Below, in pieces: positions 38,214 through 50,830 of a stretch of DNA of 64,000 bases. Origin of the DNA: Zerene cesonia (Eukaryota; Arthropoda; Insecta; Lepidoptera; Pieridae); assembly GCF_012273895.1 (NCBI RefSeq), contig NC_052119.1, positions 6,891,990 through 6,955,989 on the forward strand, given 5' to 3'. Under the pieces are notes generated by a model that ran no database searches, was not told where the DNA came from, and was given only the letters and a program-made list of their open reading frames with translations. Position 1 is the stretch's first letter. Each line of letters begins with the position of its first letter. Made by a program: the position numbers and the translations under genes.

Positions 38214-38778
38214 AGGAGTGAGCCAGCTTTTAATACCCACAGTTACGGAAGTCTTATGTCTTCGTATAACAGTTATTATTATTAATTTAATTTTGTAAGC
38301 ATATTAAAATCATATTATGGCATTGAAAAGTTAATCTGCTTTGCAAAAATAAATTATTATATTAAAGTTGTTGGATAACATTTTTTTTATTTGAAGATCC
38401 TTTTTAAAATATAATTGGATATATGTTTTTTGCAATAAACTTATTAAAATAATATGTAAATTAAAATAATCTGTAGCGCCATCAATACATTTTTTAACTA
38501 CTTATATAATAGAACGCAATTAAAAGATTTTTGTACATTTGTATGATTTTAAGTACCTACCATACATAATCATAAAAATTACTACAATATAAATTAAAGA
38601 AAAAGGGGGAAATGCATTAAATACTTATTGTATACCTAAGTAGTAATAGTTTTTAATGCAAATGGTACGTGAAGGTCCAAAAGTAACTTCACCTAAACAA
38701 TGATTCTTCAATACGTTTTACTTTAAACAAATGAACGCGCCTTATCGTTACCTCGCAGTTTACATTATATAGTTATAA
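38214..38778. other. No recognised feature (AT-rich)
   Basis: I see no gene or recognised repeat. Confidence 0.5.
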
Positions 38779-38974
38779 CTAGCTTTTGCCCGCGACTGCG
38801 CACGCGTTAATACGGAGTAGTTTAGTAGATGTTATTATATATATGAACCTCCTCTCTTTAATCACTCCATCTATTAAAAAACCCCATCAAAATCCGTTGC
38901 GTAGATTTAAGGATTTTGGCATACATAGGGACATAGGGACAGAGAAAGCGACTTTGTTTTATACTATTTAGTGA
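38779..38974 (-). mobile_element. Helitron-type element, complete ends (second subfamily)
   Basis: CTAG at 38779-38782 follows an A, and the far end GTGA at 38974 is followed by T, so on the minus strand it reads A|TCAC...CTAG|T. GCTTTTGCCCGCGACTGCGC forms the GC-rich pre-terminal stretch. CATCAAAATCCGTTGCGTAG and GACTTTGTTTTATACTATTT mark a subfamily different from the TCCTACTA-headed copies. A 61-codon frame inside it is not a gene. Confidence 0.8.
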
Positions 38975-41396
38975 TACATTATTGTGTACTCTTCTGCAAA
39001 ATGTTGACTACTTATTAAAGAAGTGAAAACCTAAGTAAGGTAAATATTTAAAAGTTAGTCATAACTAACTCTGTGGCAAACGTTTAAACAGTTGAGTTGA
39101 GACAATGCTAAAGTTGCGGGGGTAAGCGTTCGCCGTGAAGACGCTGTCATACATAAACCCACATGTTTACGTCCATTGTGGAGGTCGGAGCTAATTTATT
39201 CTACAGCCTACAGGAAGACAGTTTAACTAACATTCCCTATATAATTTTCGGTAAAGTGTCACTCCTTCGACGTACAAATGTTTGTCGTCATTGATGGATG
39301 CTCGCGTAAAGATCCTGAGTTATTTCTGGACTTTTTAAATGCCCATTAAATCAAAGACGACAGTTTCGAGATTAAAGTAGCTAAAGTATAAACAAATAGG
39401 GTGTTTTGTACAATTGCTTTATTTAATGCACAACTGCGAGTGCAAGAAATTAATATTTGTTTCTGAATATTCTTAAACATGTAAAAGATAAGTTTTGTAC
39501 TAAAAATAAACAAAATTAACGAACCATACGTGCTTTTGAATTATTATAGGCTCTTAATAGCACGAAAACGAAATTACGTTGTAAGTAAAGACAGCGTTGC
39601 ATATTTCGTTGTATATTGTTGAAAAGTCATTATATGTAAATCGTGGAGTCGTGATGATGGGCAGACAGATAGTGACGAAGCATGTTTCGCAAGCACACGG
39701 AATGATAATTGTTTTGAAGGCTTTTTGAACGTGTGGGCGCTGGTAGCAGGCGCACCTGCTTTCTTAGCCACGAAGATCTAACCAATGATAATTCTAGATT
39801 TAAAATTTCATAAACGTGATCTTCAAAACTACGCTCCCATGAATTCCAAGTTTTATGGCTGTGTGCTCGTGTTATGAGAGCGTAGTTAATTTAAAAGTTG
39901 GCGTTTGAAGCGGAGTTCTAGCTTGTCCAATGCCAGGTGCCGGTCTAGTGAACTCGCCTTTATAGTCGCCTTTAATATATTTGGCAAAGGATGCTTTTCA
40001 ATTTTGTTTCGATAGCTTTTATTTTCATTCTAATTTATAGCTACAACAAGTTACTCAGCCAAATGTTTGTTGCTGTAAATTATGAGTGTATTGCTTTTTT
40101 ACCAAAAGAAAGCAAAATAAATCTGACGAATTAATTCTAATTAGACTTTGCTGTAGTGGGTGGTGCGTTGGCGTTAAATCTCGATGTCTCGTGTGTAATC
40201 CCAGATGGTGACAGATAAGTTGTAAGACTGATAGTAGGTACATATGCGGTTTATTAGCCAATTACAAAAAAATGTTTTTGATAATTTAAAAAAATGTTGA
40301 TGTTAAAGTCAAAAAGATCGCCTTGTTAAGTTCAGAGCATTGCCAGTTGAAAAAACAATCGTGCAATCAAGAAGAAATTGGGACTGTAAAATCAATTATA
40401 ACCGAAAAGATCCGATAAGAAACGGAGACGAAATTAATTTCGTTTAATTAAGGCAGACTTCCGTTGTGCGCCCGATTAACGCATTGTTAGCCGCAATTAT
40501 ATTTAAGACAATATTCAGTGTCATTATTCAGTCGCATCGACACTGTCTGATGATCTTGGGCATGCTAATTAAACAGGCAACAATGACTGGCTGTCCCCGG
40601 ATACTTTGAAAGCGAGCAATATACAAGTCTTTCTTGCTAGTCATTGAATGACTACCGATACACGTTCTAAAAGCACGCTTAACTTTTCAATGTGTATTTG
40701 TTTTAACATGTCCCTCGGCAAACAGAACTTTCGAATTGAACAGTATTGCATTCATTCCTACATTGCTGTACTGTTCCTTCAAATCATATTCACTGCTCGG
40801 CTCGCCAGCAATGGATACGCTGTAAGTATTTATCTCCACTGGGGGTTGTTGCAGTGGTCAGGTCGGGGCGCTTCAATGATTGCATCGTGATAATCGCGAT
40901 CACAGGCTCCTGACATTTCTTTTCTTTTATCGCATGCGGTTGTAAGATAAAACTGCAATAAATTATGCTGTGAGACAGAGTGTACGTGCGTTCAGTTGCA
41001 CTTTTCATTTGTATTATTCGCGTAATTATGCCTCTCTGGACGTTTGTAGCCTTATTTATTGCGTTTTGAGGACTAGTTGTAAGTGGATATGGCCTGTTAA
41101 TGCGCAAGGATAATTATTATTAGCATGATTTATAGCTTTAGTTATGCCTCTTTTAATGTGTAAATTGTTTTTAATTTTAAGCCTTGGGTTGTAGCAGTAT
41201 CGTTATAAATATAGAACCTGTATTGTGGTACTAATGAAAATACTCATTTATAAATTCTCAAAATATGATATAATTATGTGTTTGTCTTTAAAATGGAGCA
41301 ATACGAATAACTGTGTGCTGTGTGCAAGAACTTATTTTTACAGCTTTCATTAAACCTTTCGTCCTCTTTTTAAACCCTTCAGGTATTGAGTTTATA
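38975..41396. other. No recognised feature (about 2.4 kb)
   Basis: I see no gene. Moderately GC-richer blocks near 39110-39200, 39640-39780 and 40440-40620 could be conserved non-coding elements; the last contains a homeodomain-type GCTAATTAAAC. The 105-codon minus-strand frame at 40790-41107 has no recognisable domain. Confidence 0.4.
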
Positions 41397-41535
41397 AAAA
41401 CATAGTAGCTTGTTGTCTATCTCATTCTTATGTATAAACTATACTATTGTAAAATTTCATTAAGATTTTTCAGTAGTTGTTGCATGACTATGACATACAT
41501 ATTTACAAACTTTCGCGTTTATTATTTCAGTAGGA
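41397..41535 (-). mobile_element. Helitron-type element, decayed
   Basis: The minus-strand head is AGTAGGA at 41529-41535, with AAACTTTCGCGTTTATTATT just before it. The body AAATTTCATTAAGATTTTTC and CAGTAGTTGTTGC fits the copies at 412 and 60024. The CTAG end is not found. Confidence 0.65.
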
Positions 41536-43300
41536 TTATGTTATTCCGAGCTTTTCTCCATTGCGTTAGCATTGAGCTTATGTAGATCTTAATATTGGTT
41601 TATTGATATCATATATTTTATACATGTACATACATACCGATACAAATATATTTTAATAATCGCCAAGTCAGTCACACAGGAAATTTACGAATGTGAAATT
41701 GATATACGGCGCGTATCGATAGATCGAAAATAAAGATTCGCGGCGCATCTCAGACGTCGAGCCTGTTTCCTTCACTTCCCAAATTCCAGTCACGTGTTTC
41801 CTCGGGGACGTATTATAGATAGATATGTCAGAGCCCATAGTAACTGTATTATCTGAAACACACGATATTGTATTTTTATACGGTATTTGTATGCGGATTG
41901 TGTGCTGGTGACATCTGTTTAGTGGAAACTTTTAAATAGTAGGGGCGGATGTCGTTTGATTTTGACAACGTTGCGCTTTTTGCTGGATTTCAAATGTCCC
42001 TTTTTGGCATGTCACGTGGTACTTAAAAAAAGCGTTACCTATACGTTCTGTGAGATCGGTGTCAGTTTTATTCTGGTTACACGTATTCGGATGTGATGTT
42101 GACAACCCCCATATTGTTTTGTTTAACCGCGGATACAATACTGAGATCTTTTTGGAAACAAATTTGAGAGTTTGGTTAACGTAAAACGATATTAATAGTG
42201 CTTTGTTGCCCGCTTATCGGAAAATAGTTTTCACTGACTGATTGATATTCTCAAATTATATAATATTTTTGTTATATTTACCAGGCCTTGTAATGTTTAG
42301 ATATACATTTCGAAATTCTAATTGACGAGTTTAAGACTAGACACGATGCCGTGTGCGTATAATGTAATATAGTTTGACAGCCGTTTTATCCTTTTAAGGG
42401 AACGAATTCGGATTGATCCCTAGAGTACATGTACAATTATAATCTAAGCGCTACTAAGTCTCCAATCGTATACGAATCACGTTAGGCCGTGTCTACATAA
42501 CCGCCTTTTAAAATAATCCGATAAGTACAAGCGGTAATAAAGATTGTAATTGAACGTCAAAGGTACCGATGGATTAGAACAAGATATAAGTGACAATTCC
42601 GTATAGGGAGTTTTGATTGACGCGTACGCGACGCTCGGTTGCGTAGATTTCGGGAGCATGACGGCGATTATTCAAATTCAAATTCAGTTAGATACTTATT
42701 ACGTTATATATTTGATAGGTAGTGGAACGAGTTCGCTATGAAGACACGTTGTCATGTGACATTTTTGAAATGCTCTGGTTTTGTTTAGGGAAGGTATGGT
42801 TGATCGTTGATTGTTTTAGGCGATTTATGCTGATGTTATAGGATTCAATTTATTAGGAAAAACAAAGATGTTATATATATTTTATCCACCCAATAGTTAT
42901 CTTTATCGTCTATTATACTAAATAAGAAAACGTTAGTAGCTCATAAAATTACAGTTTTATTACATATACATTTAAACCTCTTTCATTCGTTGGAAAATGG
43001 TTGGTTGAAGATTGCTTTCAGTAAGAATGGAATACAATTTGAGAAATACGAGGAAAACATAGTAGAATATTTGAAGGTGCGTTGAATTAAATAACGATTT
43101 ACATATAGCGTGTTATCCAACGACCTTGTCAGCAAAAACTTAAGCTAAATCCATGTACCCAGTTGAAAGCTCTTTATCTCTTAACTTTTCTCTTTATTTT
43201 AAATTTCAATTGAATCTTTTGCAATTACATGGAATAAAAAAATAAGAATTATAAAATTAAGATCAATAAACCTGCTCAGGAAAACTCATATTCATATTTG
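41536..43300. other. No recognised feature
   Basis: I see no gene or repeat. A CpG-bearing block at about 41700-41820 with an E-box CACGTG at 41791-41796 is a weak regulatory candidate. Confidence 0.45.
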
Positions 43301-43343
43301 TATACTTTTGGATATGTCTGTTGAAAACATATCCAAAATTATA
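43301..43343. repeat. 17-bp hairpin with one mismatch
   Basis: TATACTTTTGGATATGT (43301-43317) pairs with 43327-43343 at 16 of 17 positions, around a 9-nt loop. It is shorter than a typical insect pre-miRNA. Confidence 0.65.
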
Positions 43344-43965
43344 CTTACTTACTGTATACTACTTCACAAAACGAGGAGTTTCTCAACTCGACAGTATTTT
43401 CTTGGGTTTGTTACTTTTGAACTCTTCACTAGGTAATTCGATTTTAATGTGTTTTCTACCATTTTATTTTAAGGTGATGCCTTCCCTGTGATCCTTTAAA
43501 AATTTGGTCTAGTATTAAAAAATTTTAGGCAGGATATTTCTTGCTAAAATTCTAGCACTTTCCACATTTGTTACGTTTATTTATCAAAAGTTATTTAGCT
43601 TATATGCCTAATAAAATTTAATAAATTCACATTATTAAAAGCTCATATGTTTGTCGGAGATACGGAGCCCGCGAATGGCTCCATTGAGAGCGATAAAGTG
43701 CGCCACTTAACGTGTATTGTTTGCCATATATTTAGCGGAATTAACAGTTTTAGTTTTATTACTTTGAACAATATTAACTGCTTTGTATCAAACTGGATCG
43801 ATGTGCGTCTGAATTGTTGTTTATTTGACTTGTTAAAGCGCGATTTTTTGTCGAAATATTTGTATTTTGTGATAATATATGAAAAATGGTTATTGTATTG
43901 TTTGTTTTTTGAACAGCGTTAACACAGACAGCTTTTTATTTGTTATTAAATTATTTAGTTTTTAA

Positions 43966-43994
43966 AACGATAAAGAGCTCAACTCTTTATCGTT
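43966..43994. repeat. Perfect 12-bp hairpin, 5-nt loop
   Basis: AACGATAAAGAG (43966-43977) pairs perfectly with 43983-43994. The shape resembles a bacterial terminator, but the setting is eukaryotic and no T-run follows. No function is assigned. Confidence 0.7.
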
Positions 43995-46900
43995 ATATAA
44001 AAAAATATTAATTTCAAGCAACCTCTTCGTTTTCCAATATTCTTAAAAAAATTATAACGAGAAACAATAAAACAGAAAATACACAAAATCTTTTCACTGT
44101 CTAAGCTATAGATTTAAAATAGATTATTGCAAATGTAAAAAAGATAAATTTAAAAATACATAATAAAATATCAATATAACTAGGTATCATAACAAGCACA
44201 CGCTTCTTCAAATAAAACCACATTATCGATCTAAAAATAACCAGTAGAAAACCGTCTCGTTCCAAAATCCAATCTATTATTTATTGGAATATTAATACGA
44301 AGTATTTGAAAGACGCAATCACAACTCTCGTTAACCTTAAACTTAAGAGGCTTTGACGCATTCTTAAAACTGTCCCATAGTTCAAAGTAGGGACCGGTAG
44401 GAATGCAAGATGCTATCAAGGCGGGAGCTTAGTTTTATGTGAGTTATAGTGCAATAAATAAATGTACCGTTATGACACCTACATACGTCATCGGTCACGG
44501 GCTCGCTAAAGCGCGGGAACATTGGTGCGCTATTGGCGAAGGGCGCGAACGCAGGTTAGATCTAGTCAAATTGATTTTATCGGCACGGGAGATAGTTGTA
44601 GGTACAATATGTTGGTACAGTAGGAAGTACGGTCCTAGCGTTATATAAACTCCCTTTTAAAACAGTCGAGTCGAATATATTTTGTTGTTGAGGTTGCCAT
44701 TACAAAGATGTGACGTAATCAATGTTTGGCAAATAACTATTCTTGTATTTCATTAAAGATCAACCTAATGAGATTTTACAATATTTCCTTTAAAAGTTTT
44801 AACGTAATGAAAATTTATCTGATCTGGGTCCTGGGCATTTCCATGGAATATATACGTTGGTGACATTGAAAATTGTCGGGACATTATTGAAATTCATATA
44901 CGGTTACTACTACTATGAGTACGATTTAGTTTTAGTACGGTAGGAAATTTGTAATAAAGATCATTTGATAGTAATGCACTGTCAATTGAATCGTAATAGT
45001 GTGTCATTTTACTAAAAAAGTCTTGGCCTAGTCTAAAATAATGTTTCAAAACATAAAATTTAATTATATTTAAAGATTAAATTGAAGCATAATATAAAAA
45101 TATCCAATTATCCAGGTAACAATATCAATGCATTTACAAGTCAGGTCAAAATGAAAAACAATATCATTCTGCTAGATTATACAAAATCCGTCGGAAATAG
45201 ACAATGCCATCTATTTTATTTTATCAATTCAAACTTGCATACCAATTTAAGATAATATTACCAAGCACATTTACGAGGATATGTATCAGTATTGAAGATT
45301 TAATATCACAAAGAATGAGCGTGAAACGATGTAGACAGGACTATAGTCGACACCATTTAAAGTCGACACATGAGACGTCACCAGAAAATTGGATTTCGCA
45401 AAATAAATATGTCTCACACTTGAATTAAATTCAGCCACATAAAATTACACCTTATACGTCAAGGAGTAAAGTAACGTTTCGCTTATACACCCTAGAAGAG
45501 ATTTAAAGTAAGACTCACAAAAGAATTAAATTTTCTCTATAACCAGATATATATATCGCTTTTTGTAGAAAAAAAAACATTCATTTTTGCGTCGTGAGGA
45601 TTAACATTGGACAGGTAAATCACCTCGTTACTTATTTGAATGACATTTCACAGTTTAGGTTATTTAAAGACACTGTTAATCCTATTGTTGCATTTATTGA
45701 AAGTAATTATTGAACGTCTTTGTCACTTTATGTCTTATTTGCGTTTCGATGCAAATACTGAGGAGACTTCAACAATGGCTTTAATATTAATTATCAGGAA
45801 ATAATGCGTGAGACACAATTACACTATTAACCGTATACATATCCACCGCAGGAGGTCTATACAACATTTTAAGCATTATATATATTAAAATTTTAGCACT
45901 TTCACTATTCTATCAATAAGTACAAAAGAAGTATTTCATAAATTCATTCATTGCTCAAGTGACGCAAAGCAACAACTTTTCTTTGTAACGAGAAATATCC
46001 ACTTTCTCTGTCTCTCGGTTTCTTTAATTCATCGCATCAATCCGGTGATACTAGTTCTTCATCCCATCTACTCAGGTATAATAGTTAATTAAAGTAAGCG
46101 TCTCGATTTTTTCTCATTTGGCATGTTTGGAATATGTCCTGTGGAGTCATTGAGGCTTTTTATTAAATCAAATAAAAATACTTTTTATTAACCAATAAAA
46201 ATAAAAATAAACGATGCAAATACTAATATTGATTTTCCTTGTAAGCTTCATTAAAAAGAAGCATAATTAAGTAAAAATGCTGCAATATTTACAGAAACAA
46301 AACTTGACACAAATTAAACCGACCAAAGACATAAACAGCAATGATATTATAAAATTTAATAAGCCCGCAGATCAAAAACTCCGCCAACGAATATCGTATG
46401 TACATGCGAATTTCCATAATTGTTTCGCGAATGCGTTTTATTAAGACAGCAATTAGCTGTCGATTATAAAACTTTAATTTTATTTGGCACTTGAGGTGTG
46501 GTCTCTTTCGCATTACTTTGATGATTGACGCAAAGTTTTTATAATCCAATCGATATTTCGTGGATATCTGCTAAGTGGCAAAGAATGCCATGTAATAAAT
46601 GTTGATGAGTGTCTCTTACCTAATTCTATGGGTTTTATGATGAAAATTATGTTACGCCCACTCACGAAAATCGGCTGCCAATTGAGTCCAAGCGCTGTTA
46701 TCACGCGAGATGATGAATTCAGCGTCTCATTGTATATTTATAAAACCGTTAATACCGATTATATCATGCTTGTAAGAAAACAATCATTTTGGATATTTTT
46801 TGGAAATTTTGTATTTATGATATGTTTTTGATTGAATTTTCATATAGCCATTAAGATTTGAATTATTTATATTGGTCTGGATCGTATGGAATACCTAAAT

Positions 46901-48167
46901 ATAAGATAAGCTATACAAGCAGTTTATTTAGCGTAATAGATTTTTCATTAGTCGGAAGTAAACGTGATGGTATTATAAAAAAAGGATTTTTGATACAGAC
47001 TTTATTGCTAAAATATATAATATGTGAATATATATGATAGGCTATAGAATTTGAAGGCCCTCGATTATGCGAATGTTACTCGTTCATTAAGCCCTTGAAT
47101 AAAATATAAAAAAAAAAACTTTAAGTCGGAGGGATATAATCGAATGCAAACGAGTTCTGATTACAAGCAATAAGATTAAACATTACAATAATTTCATTAA
47201 CATGAATCGTTAATATGAACACTGTACACGCAGAAATCCGACCACAACTCATACACCGAAGCATGTTCTTAATCATTCTCAAATTTATATCAGACATTAC
47301 GTTCTTTTTACTGTTATTAAACTTGTGATTTATCTGACAAGCGTAACATGTTGGACAGACCAGCCACGTCGATTCTTTCTGACCCTTGTTTTATAAAGTA
47401 TAAAATAAACATCACCGGCCATTACACAGGAATCGACCTCCGAAATGTCACATTCTTATTTCTTTCTCGAAACAACAATATTCGTATCGTGTACGTTTTA
47501 TTGCATGTAGAATACAAAATGCATCAACTAAGCATCGTCATTATTATTATGCATTGATTAAATGCAATATTATATAAGGAAGACATTATTGAAGCGTTTT
47601 CGGCTTAAAATTCAAGTCATTGTGTTTTTACTATATTATTTGGGGTCTAACGGTTGTTTAATGGATTGATAAAGCGACGTGCATTCATTTATGTATTGAC
47701 AATTATTTTGAAAATAAAACGTACACTAATTGCCGTTGTATCAATAAAAGGATACAAGCTCTGAAGCAGTTTTATCGAATATTTTTGAAATAAATTTATT
47801 CTTATATTCTTATCATACTAAAAGCTTCTGTTGTGTGTATAAGTGCTTGTAATGATGTTGTATATTTTAACTTATTGTTTCACGAAATATGGGTCTGTGT
47901 TTTTTTGCGTTCTCGTGAATGTGATAATGTTGTTAGAAATTTTAGTTTTTTTTAAATTGGATTGATATGGAAATAAGAGTTCACTATATTACGTAATTTT
48001 AGGAAATTTTTTTTAAACGTCAAATTACGCAAACTATTTAAAATATGATTCAGTAAAAATATGACGAAGGTATATATATAAATGTTAAGTATTTTAAATC
48101 TCTAATTTCACAGCCAAAACTTCTTTCCTTAAAAAATCTACTATTTTTGGCTTTCAAATGTTTGTAA
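43995..48167. other. No recognised feature (about 4.2 kb)
   Basis: I see no gene. A 69-codon plus-strand frame at 44439-44648 coincides with a GC-richer patch but has no recognisable domain. Other frames (45204, 46289, 46513, 47348) look like chance. Confidence 0.45.
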
Positions 48168-48366
48168 CTAATATAGAAGTGTAAGGTATAAATAATTTAC
48201 TGTAAATTTGTACGCAATAACATCCAACGGCAACAAGATCACACATAAAGCGTAAACTTTGTCCATTCGGTCACAATCGGCTAAAGACGGAACTCTGTGG
48301 TGGCGCTGGCCAGAGGAAGCGGATGTTCCGACATAACCACATGTCCGCTCGCATGTACTGACATCC
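48168..48366 (-). other. Weak candidate first exon
   Basis: A GC-richer patch has a minus-strand ATG whose codon is at 48264-48266, in the context GACCGAATGG. The first residues, MDKVYALCVILLPLDVIA, look like a signal peptide, with a hydrophobic run after a short charged start. The frame ends after 32 codons. A donor-like ACA|GTAAAT or GC|GTACAA follows the hydrophobic run, so it could splice onward. A longer frame from 48368 is also open. No partner exon was found and short hydrophobic frames are common by chance. Confidence 0.15.
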
Positions 48367-48554
48367 ACACGAATTAGATATCGGGATTAGATTGCTGGAA
48401 TCTCGGTCCTTGATATTATTGGGCAGGGGTTGAGTTGTGAAAATTAATTTGTGTTTCGACTGCAGTTAATCTTAGGAATACCGGGTAATCTTAATTGTTC
48501 ATTTATGTGTGGGTTATTCAATCGTTACGGTAATATTGTGTGTTTTATTATTAG

Positions 48555-48583
48555 CTAGCTTTTGCCCGCGGCTTTACCCGATA
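48555..48583 (-). mobile_element. Helitron 3'-end remnant
   Basis: CTAGCTTTTGCCCGCGGCTT at 48555-48574 is the terminal and pre-terminal hairpin region of the subfamily seen at 38779. The flanking base is G rather than A. The body is replaced by a (TTTA)n tract. Confidence 0.6.
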
Positions 48584-48613
48584 AATTTATTTATTTATTT
48601 ATTTATTTATTTA
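48584..48613. repeat. (TTTA)n microsatellite
   Basis: About seven TTTA units, immediately inside a Helitron terminus. Confidence 0.9.
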
Positions 48614-49149
48614 AGGTGTAAAAATTCGGAGTAAAATCCCTTCTTCACTCTTTTTTTTGTCTCCTTTTTACATAAAACCTTCATATGATTGATGACTTGC
48701 TAATGAAAATAACAATTCAGCTTTTATTTCTACGTGGATTCCCTGAGCGACTGGTTTAAATGTATAACACACACTTCATATTATTAGTATATTTATATGC
48801 AAACACGAAGTAGGTACGCGGCGCGCCCAGTAGGTAAGCATCGTTCAGGTAATCGCCTAAAATAATTCTAATTGGCTCCCATTCGTGTAATGCCATAGTG
48901 ATATATCAATTACGTGACATTTGTTTGTACTATTTACATATAAATGCGATACTATGACATATGCTTATACTCCGAATGATTAAGTTGACATTACGCAAAA
49001 TGTATATACTATAGTAAACAACGAATCTTTTGACGTGTTTTGTAATTAACTGAACATTAAATATGAGAGTTAATTATTTGCTATCTAGATCTCTAATATA
49101 ATATCTCGAATATTTATATCGTGTTCTTATTTTGCGATATGTTTTCTTA
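48614..49149. other. No recognised feature
   Basis: I see no gene or recognised repeat. Confidence 0.5.
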
Positions 49150-49347
49150 CTAGACGTTCGTCCCAGCTCCGCCCAGATATCAAGATTCCTGTTTCATCCT
49201 AATTGAGCATTTAATCGGGATAAAAAGTACCCTATCACCCAAGTTGGCTCATACCCTGTTTTCATCAAAATCCGTTCTGTAGTTTCAGCGTGATTGACGG
49301 ACAAACATCCAAACAAACAAACTTTGACATTTATAATATTAGTGTGA
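49150..49347 (-). mobile_element. Helitron-type element, complete ends
   Basis: CTAG at 49150-49153 follows an A, and the far end AGTGTGA at 49341-49347 precedes a T, so on the minus strand it reads A|TCACACT...CTAG|T. The body carries CGGGATAAAAAGTACCCTAT, ATCAAAATCCGTTCTGTAGT and ACAAACAAACTTTGACATTT. The terminal hairpin is decayed. Confidence 0.85.
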
Positions 49348-50669
49348 TTTCGCAACTCTCGAATTTTGCTGAAAAAAGGTCAGTATTTCAGAAAAAATGA
49401 AATAAAATGCAATATTTATCGTGAATGTAGGTGTAAATATTTAATAGATTAAATAATGAATGGTCGGCCACAATCAATCAACAGTCATTTAGATACGCAA
49501 AGTTATTTATTTATTCATCAGAATTATAGTTACGCGAATTCTACAAATAATTCAATTTTCCTGAATACAATCAAATTGTATGTCTAGATAACATTGCTAT
49601 GGGAACAATGAAATTATCTATAGAAATGAAAATCGGCTCGACTAATTCGGCAATTTTTTAACGTTGTTGTTAAAGCACAAGGAAGGTGATATTGTAGACA
49701 ATGAACGTAGCACGGGTGAAGCCGGGGCAGGCGGTTAGTGGAGAGAAGAGTTATGAGTTGCATAAAAGTCAAACATTTTTCTAGATTCTAAGCAAAAATT
49801 CGCTTCCATATTTAAGAAATACTTTTACATTCTTCTTTTTACCATTTAATCTATATTCTGGTAAGATTCAAAATAAAATATAATTTGCTTTTTTCCGATT
49901 AGATGTTTTTAAATCAATAAAAAACTGATTATCTTATAAGCAATTTCTTACAAGAATCTTACTCGTCATCATCTTTATTTCATCATGCAATGAATTTGTT
50001 ACAGTGATTTTCTCATTGAAATTTAAGTATAACTCTGTACAAAACAATATATTTTAGCAAAACCTATATCGTGTGAAAATTGTTAGAATTAGGCCAATTG
50101 GATCACAATAGAGACACCGGTTTTCAAATAAAAAAACAATCATCAATATTTCTTCACCCAGCAAAAAGTTAAGGAGTAACAAAAAAAATAATACAGTCGA
50201 ATTAATAACTTCCTTGTTTTTTGAAGTCGGTTGAAAAACGTGAATAGTCCCACAACGCTGTGTGCCGACTGTCGAAGTGATTCTTAATTGGTAGAGAGAA
50301 TGCTCACAGCAGCACGCAATTTATACCCCCGAATCGCACATCGTGCTCCACAGATTCGGCGGCCATTTTTCTATTTCCCTGATGTATGACGCATTTCCGC
50401 ACTTCAAATGACACTAACGTATTCTCTTTCAAGCCGGGGTCGCTTTAAAAATGTATCCGCAGTACATTACGGAGTGAGTTGGTGTTTTATATTTAATGGA
50501 CGTATTTACCGATTGCTATTTGATTTTTAATGTTTTTAATGGACAATAATAAGTAGGACAGTCATATTTTATTGAATATAATACATTCAAAATTGCTAGT
50601 GGTTGTTTTACCTAGATGATCTAGGATCAATTAAAATGTTAGACCCATTTTTTGTGATTGTTTGAACCT
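49348..50669. other. No recognised feature
   Basis: I see no gene or recognised repeat. A GC-richer patch at about 50310-50420 is unexplained. Confidence 0.45.
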
Positions 50670-50830
50670 TCCTACTAATATTATAAATTCTTGTTTATTT
50701 CTTCTTCGCTGTTAAACGCATGCGACTTATATGAAATTTGGTATAAAGATAGTTTGAGACCCAGGAAAGAATGTAGGGTAGTTTTTCTCCCGAAATTCCA
50801 CGGGAACAGACACTATGCCGAAAAGCCATC
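50670..50830 (+). mobile_element. Helitron-type element, head intact
   Basis: TCCTACTAATATTATAAATT at 50670 is the canonical head. TATGAAATTTGGTATAAAGA, GAGACCCAGGAAAGAATG and TCCCGAAATTCCACGGGAAC match the subtype at 2394 and 29071. The CTAG end is not visible. A 62-codon frame across it is not a gene. Confidence 0.7.

Noticed and set aside
40790..41107. 105-codon minus-strand frame
   Set aside because: No domain, membrane pattern or splice context. Length is within chance for a 64-kb window.
43966..43994. Stem-loop resembling a bacterial rho-independent terminator
   Set aside because: The window is insect-like and the stem lacks a GC core and a following T-run.
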